Of a DNA stretch of 58,214 nt, positions 9,200 through 15,981 are shown piece by piece; within the stretch, counting starts at the first letter, position 1, and each line of letters starts with the position of its first letter. Location: positions 1 through 58,214 of the forward strand of contig NZ_QJUO01000029.1 of NCBI RefSeq assembly GCF_004327335.1. Direction: 5' to 3'. Made by a program: the position numbers and the translations under genes. Below the pieces are notes generated by a model. That model searched no databases. It had not been told where the DNA came from and saw only the letters and a list, made by a program, of their open reading frames with translations. The stretch comes from Stutzerimonas kirkiae. Lineage in GTDB: Bacteria; Pseudomonadota; Gammaproteobacteria; Pseudomonadales; Pseudomonadaceae.

Positions 9200-10243
9200 A
9201 TGACACAACAGCAATCCATTGCGGTTCTCGGGGGGGGCAGTTTCGGGACGGCGATAGCCAATCTCCTGGCCGAGAACGGGCATCCGGTGGCGCTCTGGAT
9301 GCGTGATGCGGAGCAGGCCGAGAGTATCCGCACCCTGCGCCAGAATCCTCGCTATCTGAAGGGGGTGCATGTCCATGAGCGGGTGGCGGCGGGGAGCGAT
9401 CTGAGGGCTGCCCTGTCCGCCAGCGGGCTGATCTTCGTCGCGCTGCCTTCCAGTGCCCTGCGCCAGGCGTTGCAGCCCCATGCGGACCTGCTGGCCGGGA
9501 AATCGCTGGTCAGTACGACCAAGGGCATCGAGGCCCAGGGGTTCAGGCTGATGAGCCAGATCCTCGAGGATATCGCGCCGCAGGCGCGCATCGGTGTGCT
9601 GTCCGGCCCGAACCTGGCGCGCGAGGTGGCCGAGCATGCCTTGACCGCCACGGTCGTTGCCAGCAGCGATGACGCCCTGTGCCGTGAAGTCCAGGCCGTA
9701 TTGCATGGGCCGACCTTCAGGGTCTATGCCAGTTCCGATCGCTTCGGCGTCGAGCTGGGCGGCGCCTTGAAGAATGTCTATGCCATCATGGCCGGTATGG
9801 CGGCGGCCATGGGCATGGGCGAAAACACCCGCAGCATGCTGATTACCCGGGCGCTGGCGGAGATGACGCGGTTCGCGGTGAAGCTCGGCGCCAACCCGAT
9901 CACCTTCCTCGGGCTGGCGGGGGTCGGCGATCTGATCGTCACCTGCACCTCGTCGAAGAGCCGCAATTTCCAGGTCGGCCATGCGCTGGGCGAGGGGCTC
10001 AGCCTGGATGAGGCGGTGTCGCGTCTCGGCGAGGTGGCCGAAGGGGTCAACACGATAAAGGTGCTGAAATCCCGTGCCGAGGAGTTGCAGGTCTACATGC
10101 CCCTGGTGGCCGGCCTGCACGCGGTGCTCTTCGAAGGCCGTACGCTGGACCAGGTGATCGCCATGCTGATGCGTGGCGAACCCAAGACCGATGTGGATTT
10201 CATATCCATTGATGGAATGATGAATGGCGAGGCCACGAAATGA
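9200..10243 (+). CDS. gpsA: Glycerol-3-phosphate dehydrogenase [NAD(P)+] GpsA
   Basis: GpsA reduces dihydroxyacetone phosphate to sn-glycerol 3-phosphate for phospholipid synthesis. The 347 residues include the dinucleotide-binding loop [12 protein letters not shown] near the N-terminus, [11 protein letters not shown], the catalytic-lysine motif [13 protein letters not shown] and [14 protein letters not shown]. The frame stays open back to a GTG at 9179, but the ATG at 9200 ([13 protein letters not shown]) fits the family start and has GATGGA upstream. The stop overlaps the next gene (ATGA), so it is probably coupled to the DUF4389 and sixA genes. Confidence 0.96.
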   Translation: MTQQQSIAVLGGGSFGTAIANLLAENGHPVALWMRDAEQAESIRTLRQNPRYLKGVHVHERVAAGSDLRAALSASGLIFVALPSSALRQALQPHADLLAGKSLVSTTKGIEAQGFRLMSQILEDIAPQARIGVLSGPNLAREVAEHALTATVVASSDDALCREVQAVLHGPTFRVYASSDRFGVELGGALKNVYAIMAGMAAAMGMGENTRSMLITRALAEMTRFAVKLGANPITFLGLAGVGDLIVTCTSSKSRNFQVGHALGEGLSLDEAVSRLGEVAEGVNTIKVLKSRAEELQVYMPLVAGLHAVLFEGRTLDQVIAMLMRGEPKTDVDFISIDGMMNGEATK

Positions 10244-10566
10244 ACCGTATCCAACGCACTGCCGAACGTGAGTCCCTGTTGCTGAGAGGCTTCTGGTTGC
10301 TGATTTTCTTCTTTGTCTGGCAATTGGCCGAGCTGGTGCTGCTGGCCGTGGTGCTGGCGCAACTGGTGCTGCGCCTGGCGCAGGGCTCGATCAATCAGGG
10401 ATTGCAGGCGTTCGGTGACAGCCTGAGCCAGTACCTGGCGCAGATCGGTCGCTATGCCACCTTCAATAGCGAACGCAAACCCTGGCCGCTGTCCGACTGG
10501 CCGGTGCCACGGCCCGCCGATATCGAAGTGGTCCAGGTCGTCACGCCCGAGGAGCCGAAGGCATGA
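10240..10566 (+). CDS. DUF4389 family membrane protein
   Basis: The 108-residue protein has one clear hydrophobic region at about 17-47 ([20 protein letters not shown]...) that could form one or two membrane segments. A cytoplasmic tail rich in acidic residues and proline follows. The pattern [16 protein letters not shown] and [21 protein letters not shown] is typical of DUF4389 proteins found beside gpsA in Pseudomonas. Function unknown. It overlaps gpsA by ATGA at its start and sixA by ATGA at its end, so the three are translated together. Confidence 0.85.
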   Translation: MNRIQRTAERESLLLRGFWLLIFFFVWQLAELVLLAVVLAQLVLRLAQGSINQGLQAFGDSLSQYLAQIGRYATFNSERKPWPLSDWPVPRPADIEVVQVVTPEEPKA

Positions 10567-11015
10567 AGCTCTGGCTGTTGCGCCATGGCGAGGCGGAGCG
10601 GCGGACATTGCATGATCCGGATCGGCACCTGACCGACGAAGGCCGGCTGGAGGTGGCGCACAATGCCCGGCGTCTGCAGGGCGAGCCTCTCCAGGTGATG
10701 CTGGTCAGCCCCTACCGGCGGGCACAGCAGACCGCCGATGTGGTCCGTCAGGCGCTGGGGTATGAGGGGGCGTACGAAACACATGACTGGCTGATCCCCG
10801 ATGCCGAGCCGGAGGAAGCCATGCGGCAACTGGACCGGCGCAGCGAGACGCATATCCTGCTGGTGACCCATCAGCCGTTCGTCGGCGCATTGGCGGGCTG
10901 GCTGGTCAATGGCCACCGTGGCGACCCCCTGTCGATGAGCACCGGTAGCCTGGTCGGACTCGAAGGCGAAGCCGTCGCGGCGGGGTTGATGAACCTCGTC
11001 GGTAAAAGCCGCTAA
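10563..11015 (+). CDS. sixA: Phosphohistidine phosphatase SixA
   Basis: This 150-residue histidine-phosphatase-fold enzyme has the RHGE motif at residues 7-10 (catalytic His8), LTDEGR, SPYRRAQQTA and the second histidine in LVTHQPFVG. E. coli SixA removes phosphate from phosphohistidine on Hpt domains or PTS proteins; which applies here is not shown by the sequence. The start overlaps the DUF4389 gene (ATGA). A short GC hairpin overlaps its stop codon. Confidence 0.92.
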   Translation: MKLWLLRHGEAERRTLHDPDRHLTDEGRLEVAHNARRLQGEPLQVMLVSPYRRAQQTADVVRQALGYEGAYETHDWLIPDAEPEEAMRQLDRRSETHILLVTHQPFVGALAGWLVNGHRGDPLSMSTGSLVGLEGEAVAAGLMNLVGKSR

Positions 11016-11033
11016 AGCCGCCAGAGGCGGCTT
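11015..11033 (+). terminator. Hairpin after sixA, weak terminator candidate
   Basis: Perfect stem AAGCCGCC / GGCGGCTT with loop AGA, starting in the sixA stop codon. No T-run follows, so it may only attenuate or protect the transcript end. Confidence 0.4.
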
Positions 11034-11130
11034 GGGGCCGAGCGAGGCGGGATGCCTTGCTTATCGCCCGGTCTTCTGTGCTTTGGCGGCTTTTCGAACG
11101 CACCCTTGGACATTCCAGAGGAAGCCCATC

Positions 11131-11568
11131 ATGAGCATCTGGCAACATGAACCCAGCCTCGCCGCGTTGAACGAGAGTATGAAGGGCAGCATCGGCGAGG
11201 TGCTGGATATCCGTTTCGAGTCTTTCGACGGCGACTCCATCAGTGCCAGCATGGCGGTGGATGCGCGTACCCACCAGCCTTACGGGCTGCTGCACGGCGG
11301 TGCCTCGGTAGTGTTGGCCGAGACGCTGGGGTCCATGGCCAGTTACCTGTGCATCGATCCCACGGCTTTCCAGTGCGTAGGGCTGGAGGTCAACGCCAAC
11401 CATCTGCGCGGCCTGCGCAGCGGGCGGGTGAGCGGGGTATGCCGGCCGGTGCACCTGGGGCGTTCCACCCATGTCTGGGATATCCGCCTGAGTGGCGAGG
11501 ACGGCAAGCCGAGCTGCATCGCCCGCCTGACCGTGGCGGTGATTCCGCTGCAGGGCGGAAGGTTGTAG
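11131..11568 (+). CDS. Hotdog-fold acyl-CoA thioesterase (PaaI/YdiI/MenI-like)
   Basis: A 145-residue single-domain hotdog thioesterase. It has the family signature YGLLHGGASVVLAETLGS, with His55-Gly-Gly and the probable catalytic Glu64, followed by GLEVNANHLR. Relatives hydrolyse aromatic or dihydroxynaphthoyl-CoA thioesters in the cytoplasm; the substrate here is unknown. The frame is open from 11032, but the ATG at 11131 follows AGAGGAAG and gives the family-type start MSIWQHEP. Its stop codon lies at the edge of a palindromic repeat at 11568-11647. Confidence 0.9.
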   Translation: MSIWQHEPSLAALNESMKGSIGEVLDIRFESFDGDSISASMAVDARTHQPYGLLHGGASVVLAETLGSMASYLCIDPTAFQCVGLEVNANHLRGLRSGRVSGVCRPVHLGRSTHVWDIRLSGEDGKPSCIARLTVAVIPLQGGRL

Positions 11569-11647
11569 GCTGCAGGCAAAAGCGAAAAAGCGTTTGACAG
11601 GGTTTTGGAAGGGCCTTTCACACTGATTACGCTTGCAGCTTGCAGCC
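11568..11647. repeat. Palindromic repeat, family B copy 1
   Basis: GGCTGCAGG at the left and GCTTGCAGCTTGCAGCC at the right form an imperfect inverted repeat. The core (AAAAAGCGTTTGACAGGG, TTTTGG, CACACTGATTACGC) recurs in altered form downstream of thrH at 29890-29943. It begins in the last base of the thioesterase stop codon. Confidence 0.75.
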
Positions 11648-11816
11648 CGTCCTTATGCAAGACAATGTCGCAAAGCCTTGCTTGACTTGCTCCGGGCAAC
11701 TGGCGAGGCTGGTGCATCGTCTTTTTCGAGCCATTGCCCATGACCGACTTTCCCTGTGCCGCCTGTTCCTGCGCATTTCCCGTTGTCCATACGCACTCGA
11801 TGCGTTGAGGTGTCCA

Positions 11817-12611
11817 ATGCGTAGTCCATGGATTGCAGGACTTGCCCTGCTGGCTTCCAGCGTATGGGCCGTGGAGCCCCCGGGGAGCGCTGATCTGCAG
11901 ATGCTGCCGCGCTATCCCCAGGCGCAGATCATCGACTTTCGGCAGGAGTCGGTCGCCGAGCGTATCTTCCCGCAGGACGCGATTCGCCGTATCAGCGGGC
12001 AACTGCGCATGAGTGCGCAGGTCGCCGCTTCCGGCGAACTGACGCGGATCACCTACCAGTTGCCCGCGGCGCATTCGGGGCTTGAGGCTTTCACCGAGGC
12101 ACGCCAGACACTGCTCGATGCCGGCGGGCAACTGCTGTTCTGGTGCGAAGGGCGCGAGTGTGGTTCAAGCAGCCTGTGGGCCAACGAGGTGTTCGGGCGC
12201 TCCAGCCTGTACGGGCCTGATGCCCAACAGGCCTATCTGTTGGCGCGCGACGAGCAGAGCCTGTTCGCACTCTATGGCATCACCCGCGGCAACGGGCGGG
12301 CCTATCTCCAGGTGGAGCGCTTGCTCACCGAGCGCTCCCTGGCGGAGATACTGCCCACCGCGGCGACCCTGTCGCGCCAACTGCGCAGTGTCGGCTCGTT
12401 GCGCCTGGCGCATCTGAGCGGAGAGCCCGCGGGCGAGTGGGTAGCGTTGCTGGCCAGTATGCTGCGTCTGGACAGCACTCAGCGGGTGGTGCTGTCCGGC
12501 ACTTCGGCTGCGGCCTGGCGCGAAGCGCTGATCGGTGAGCGGATCAGGGCGACACGCCTGGAGCTCGATGAGGGGGATGAGGCCGGGTTGTCGATCGGAT
12601 TGCTGCGTTAG
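11817..12611 (+). CDS. DUF4892 domain-containing exported protein
   Basis: A 264-residue protein with an N-terminal signal peptide (MRSPWIAGLALLASSVWA) and a likely periplasmic location. It shows the DUF4892 pattern: YPQAQIIDFRQ, ISGQLRMSAQVAASGELTRIT, LFWCEGRECGSSSLWANEVFG with two cysteines that could pair, and YGITRGNGRAYLQVE. Function unknown. The frame is open back to 11640, but TTGAGGTG before the ATG at 11817 and the signal peptide fix the start. A palindrome follows the stop directly. Confidence 0.83.
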   Translation: MRSPWIAGLALLASSVWAVEPPGSADLQMLPRYPQAQIIDFRQESVAERIFPQDAIRRISGQLRMSAQVAASGELTRITYQLPAAHSGLEAFTEARQTLLDAGGQLLFWCEGRECGSSSLWANEVFGRSSLYGPDAQQAYLLARDEQSLFALYGITRGNGRAYLQVERLLTERSLAEILPTAATLSRQLRSVGSLRLAHLSGEPAGEWVALLASMLRLDSTQRVVLSGTSAAAWREALIGERIRATRLELDEGDEAGLSIGLLR

Positions 12612-12658
12612 GGCCTGCTGCCGTTCCGGCGCGACCGTGACGAAACGGCAACAGGCCC
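12611..12658. repeat. Short palindrome, CTGTTG...TTCGTC family C copy 1
   Basis: GGGCCTGCTGCCGTT at 12611-12625 pairs with AACGGCAACAGGCCC at 12644-12658 with one mismatch. The loop contains GTGACGA. Sequence and layout relate it to the elements at 20153-20535 and 21515-21567. It starts at the DUF4892 stop and could also act as a transcript-end hairpin. Confidence 0.7.
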
Positions 12659-12686
12659 CAACCCCACTGGAGAAAGGTTTCCCTCG

Positions 12687-13772
12687 ATGCTCAACAATGA
12701 CCGTCTGTTGGTGCAGATACTGCTTCTGGCCTTGCTGGGTGCCTGTCTGTGGGTGATGGCGCCCTTCGTTTCCGCGCTGTTCTGGTCCGCCGTGCTGGCT
12801 TTCGCCAGTTGGCCGCTGATGCGCGTGCTGACGCGCTGGCTGAAGGGTAACGCGACCCTGGCGGCGACTCTGCTGACTTTGGTCTGGATGGTACTGGTAG
12901 CGGTGCCCCTGGTATGGCTGGGGTTCAATATCGCCGATTACATTCGCGAGGCGAACGCACTGGTGCACAACATCCAGGTCGATGGCATGCCGCCGCCACC
13001 CGACTGGCTGGGCCAGGTGCCGATGATCGGTGGCTGGCTGCTGGATTTCTGGCAGCGTGTCGGTGAGCAGGGTTCGGCGCTGTTCGCCACGGCCCGTCCC
13101 TATTTCGGCCAGGTCGGCAACTGGCTGCTGGTGCGCAGTGCCCGTATCGGTAGCGGTATGCTGGAGCTGGCGTTGAGCCTGGTACTGGTGTTCTTCTTCT
13201 ATCGCGATGGCCCGCACCTGGCGGCTTTCGTGCGCAATGTGCTGTACCGCCTGATCGGCGAGCGTGTCGACCACTATCTGGAATTGGTGGCGGGCACTGT
13301 GCAGCGTGTGGTCAACGGTGTGATCGGCACTGCTGCGGCCCAGGCGCTGCTGGCCTATATCGGTTTCACCATCGCCGGTGTGCCGGGGGCGCTGGTGCTC
13401 GGGATGCTGACCTTCGCCTGCAGCTTCCTGATGGTGCCACCATTGATCTGGGGGCCGGCGGTGGCCTGGCTGTTCTGGCAGGGCGACTATGGGATGGCGA
13501 TTTTCCTCGGCATCTGGGGCATGTTCGTCATCAGTGGCGTGGACAACGTGCTCAAGCCGTACCTGATCAGCCGTGGCGGCAACCTGCCGCTGGTGGTGGT
13601 GCTGCTCGGGATCTTCGGCGGCGTGCTGGCGTTCGGCTTCATGGGCCTGTTCCTCGGCCCGACGCTGTTGGCGGTCGCCTATAGCCTGCTGGGGGACTGG
13701 GTGATCAAGGAAGTGCCGGGGGCCACGGTGAAGGGCGCCGCAGCGGTGTCGAGCGAGAAGCACAATCCATGA
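12687..13772 (+). CDS. AI-2E family transporter (TqsA/PerM-type permease)
   Basis: A 361-residue inner-membrane protein with about seven to eight hydrophobic helices: two at the N-terminus (LLALLGACLWVMAPFVSALF), one at 55-80, then a cluster from 150 to the end. The conserved AI-2E motifs FYRDGP, VPGALVLGMLTF, VDNVLKPYLISRG and FGFMGLFLGPTLLAV are present. Some family members export autoinducer-2 or act as antiporters; the substrate here is unknown. It stands alone behind a palindrome, and its ATG follows GAGAAAGG. Confidence 0.9.
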   Translation: MLNNDRLLVQILLLALLGACLWVMAPFVSALFWSAVLAFASWPLMRVLTRWLKGNATLAATLLTLVWMVLVAVPLVWLGFNIADYIREANALVHNIQVDGMPPPPDWLGQVPMIGGWLLDFWQRVGEQGSALFATARPYFGQVGNWLLVRSARIGSGMLELALSLVLVFFFYRDGPHLAAFVRNVLYRLIGERVDHYLELVAGTVQRVVNGVIGTAAAQALLAYIGFTIAGVPGALVLGMLTFACSFLMVPPLIWGPAVAWLFWQGDYGMAIFLGIWGMFVISGVDNVLKPYLISRGGNLPLVVVLLGIFGGVLAFGFMGLFLGPTLLAVAYSLLGDWVIKEVPGATVKGAAAVSSEKHNP

Positions 13773-13858
13773 ACGCGAGCCATGAACGCGAGCCCGCGCC
13801 GACGATGAAACCGCGCAGGCTCCGGCGCGAACGCACCGGAGCGGCAACGGCGCCCGCG

Positions 13859-14872
13859 TCACCAGCCTGAAAGCACGGTCTTGCCAATGGCCTTGCCGCT
13901 TTCGAGCAAGGCGTGGGCTTTGCGCAGGTTCTCCGCGTTGATCGGCCCCAGCGTCTCGGTGCGTGTGGTGACGATTCTTCCTTGCTCGGCCAGCCCGGCC
14001 AGGCTGCTGAGTATCTCGTGCTGGCGGACCAGGTCGGCCGTTCCCAGCAAGGAACGCGTGAACATGAACTCCCAGTGGATGGACAGGCTCTTGCGCTTGA
14101 GCGAAACGATGTCCAGCGACTCGGGGTCGTCGATCAGGGCAATGCGCCCCTGCGGTGCGATGAGCTCCACGATATCCGCCAGGTAGTGCTCGGTGTGCGT
14201 GGTGGAAAAGACGAACGCTGGCGCACCCAGGCCGAGGGCCGCAACCTGCGCCGCCAGCGGTTGGCGGTGGTCGATCACATGCTGGGCGCCCAGCCGCTTT
14301 ACCCATGCCACGCTTTCCGGGCGCGAAGCGCTGGCGATCACCGTCAGGTCCGTCAGCGCGCGTGCCAGTTGGATAGCCATGGAACCCACGCCGCCGGCGG
14401 CGCCGATCACCACAATGGCATTGGCCGCGCCGGCCACGGCCTGTTCCACCCGCAGGCGTTCGAACAGGGTTTCCCAGGCCGTGAGCGTGGTCAGTGGCAA
14501 TGCCGCCGCATCCTCGTCGCTGAGGTTGGCGGGCGCATGCGCCGCGATCCGCGCATCCACGGCCTGCAACCGGGCGTTGCTGCCCGGCCGGTCGATGGCG
14601 CCGGCATAGAACACCCGGTCGCCCACCTCGAAGCCATTGACCCGGCTGCCTACTGCACTCACACGGCCCACGGCGTCCCAGCCGAGGATGCGCCATGTAT
14701 CCGTCGTGGGTTGGGCGGCTGAGCGTACCTTGGTATCCACCGGATTGACCGCGATGGCCTGCACTTCGACCAGCAGGTCGTGCTCACCGGGGGCGGGGTC
14801 CGGCAGGTCGAGGTCGACCAGTGAACGGGGATCGGAAATCGGCAAAGGTTGCTTGAAGCCAATGGCTTGCAT
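13859..14872 (-). CDS. Zinc-type alcohol dehydrogenase-like / quinone oxidoreductase family protein (MDR)
   Basis: A 337-residue medium-chain dehydrogenase/reductase. It has a GroES-like N-terminal domain (VNPVDTKVRSAA, ILGWDAVGRVSAVG, FEVGDRVFYAG) and a Rossmann domain with IGAAGGVGSMAIQLA. The structural zinc cysteines of alcohol dehydrogenases are missing, as in quinone oxidoreductases. It probably reduces quinones or enones with NADPH. The frame is open nine codons further, but the ATG at 14872 (MQAIGFKQPLPI) has AGGAGTT before it. It is divergent from an HxlR regulator 106 bp away, which likely controls it. Confidence 0.9.
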   Translation of the reverse strand: MQAIGFKQPLPISDPRSLVDLDLPDPAPGEHDLLVEVQAIAVNPVDTKVRSAAQPTTDTWRILGWDAVGRVSAVGSRVNGFEVGDRVFYAGAIDRPGSNARLQAVDARIAAHAPANLSDEDAAALPLTTLTAWETLFERLRVEQAVAGAANAIVVIGAAGGVGSMAIQLARALTDLTVIASASRPESVAWVKRLGAQHVIDHRQPLAAQVAALGLGAPAFVFSTTHTEHYLADIVELIAPQGRIALIDDPESLDIVSLKRKSLSIHWEFMFTRSLLGTADLVRQHEILSSLAGLAEQGRIVTTRTETLGPINAENLRKAHALLESGKAIGKTVLSGW

Positions 14873-14940
14873 GACGTAACTCCTGTCGTTGTGAAACACT
14901 ACTTGCCATTCTTGCGTCTATTCGTGGGTTGGCATAGAAC

Positions 14941-14957
14941 GCACATGATTTGCACAT
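14941..14957. promoter_or_regulatory. Direct repeat in the quinone oxidoreductase/HxlR intergenic region, possible operator
   Basis: GCACAT occurs at 14941-14946 and 14952-14957, 11 bp apart (one helical turn), between the divergent starts. This is where an HxlR autoregulator would bind; the assignment is inferred from position only. Confidence 0.3.
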
Positions 14958-14978
14958 AGTGTCCGGAAAGGTACTGTC

Positions 14979-15347
14979 ATGGCCCGTATCCCCCATGAAA
15001 CATTCGACTGTGCCGTCGGTTGCTCGGTCGAGGCCACCCTCAACCTGATCGGTGGCAAATGGAAAGGTGTCATCCTCTACCGCCTGTTGGCCGAGCAGGT
15101 GCTGCGTTTCAACGAATTGCGCCGCTTTCTGCCCAACATCACGCAACGCATGCTGACCAATCAGTTGCGTGAGCTGGAGCGCGATGGCCTGGTGGCCCGC
15201 AAGGTCTATGCCGAAGTGCCGCCCAAAGTGGAATATCGCCTGACGGCCCACGGCCAGACGCTGGCGCCGGTGATCGCGGCCTTGAAGCAATGGGGCGATG
15301 CGCATATCGAAGATGGCACGATCAAGGTACCGACGGAGGCGGGTTGA
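14979..15347 (+). CDS. HxlR-family winged-helix transcriptional regulator
   Basis: A 122-residue single-domain regulator with the HxlR pattern: [52 protein letters not shown] and the wing [16 protein letters not shown]. Two cysteines lie near the N-terminus (Cys11 and Cys15 in FDCAVGCSV); related quinone or aldehyde sensors such as YodB and QorR use an N-terminal cysteine as the switch. It is divergent from a quinone oxidoreductase-like gene, the classic regulator-target arrangement. GTACTG before the ATG gives no strong ribosome-binding site. Confidence 0.9.
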   Translation: MARIPHETFDCAVGCSVEATLNLIGGKWKGVILYRLLAEQVLRFNELRRFLPNITQRMLTNQLRELERDGLVARKVYAEVPPKVEYRLTAHGQTLAPVIAALKQWGDAHIEDGTIKVPTEAG

Positions 15348-15349
15348 CG

Positions 15350-15376
15350 CGTCCGGCGATACCTTTCTGCCGGACG
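15350..15376. terminator. Hairpin between HxlR gene and greB, weak terminator candidate
   Basis: CGTCCGGC / GCCGGACG form a perfect 8-bp stem with an 11-base loop, three bases after the HxlR stop. No T-run follows on the plus strand. Confidence 0.35.
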
Positions 15377-15462
15377 TGGCACTTACCTTGATCCTGGTGA
15401 ATGGCGAATCCCGCCCGGCCCTTTGCCGTCTCGGTCGACAAGCCCTGTGCCGGCAACAGCAC

Positions 15463-15957
15463 CTAGTAAGTTATCGCGACGATATACCAGGTTCGCTGCC
15501 CCGTCGGCGTCTCGACCCGGACTTCCGCGTCCAGCGGCTTGCCGACCAGGGCGCGGGCCAGGGGCGAGTCGATGCTGATCAGCCCCTGTTTCAGATCGAG
15601 TTCGTCGGGGCCGACGATGCGGTAGCGGGCTTCGTTGCCGTCTTCGTCTTCCAGTGTGACCCAGGCGCTGAAGTAGACCTTGCCTGGGTCTGAAGGGCGT
15701 TCGCTGACCACCTTGAGCTTTTCCAGGCGCTTGCTCAGAAAGCGTACGCGGCTGTCGATCTCGCGCAGCATCTTCTTGCCATAGGTGTATTCGGCATTTT
15801 CCGAGCGATCGCCCTGGGCCGCGGCTTCGCTGACGGACTGGGTGACCTGGGGGCGTTTCACATGCCATAGCTCGTGCAGCTCGGCACGCAGGCGCGCTTC
15901 CCCTTCGGGCGTGATAAGGGGCGTGCCGGCGCTACGGGGAGGGCGATAGCGGCTCAT
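15463..15957 (-). CDS. greB: Transcription elongation factor GreB
   Basis: A 164-residue Gre factor that stimulates RNA cleavage by backtracked RNA polymerase. It has the N-terminal coiled coil, with acidic tip residues in the loop [18 protein letters not shown], and the C-terminal FKBP-like domain. [15 protein letters not shown] and IVGPDELD distinguish GreB from GreA. It lies 24 bp behind ybbP on the same strand and is probably the third gene of ybbA-ybbP-greB. Confidence 0.93.
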   Translation of the reverse strand: MSRYRPPRSAGTPLITPEGEARLRAELHELWHVKRPQVTQSVSEAAAQGDRSENAEYTYGKKMLREIDSRVRFLSKRLEKLKVVSERPSDPGKVYFSAWVTLEDEDGNEARYRIVGPDELDLKQGLISIDSPLARALVGKPLDAEVRVETPTGQRTWYIVAITY

Positions 15958-15981
15958 GCTGTCTCTCGGAATTGCAGGTTC

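Noticed and set aside
12165..14696. 843-codon minus-strand frame across the DUF4892, AI-2E and oxidoreductase region
   Set aside because: Low-complexity Gln- and Arg-rich translation, antisense to real genes, no recognisable domain.
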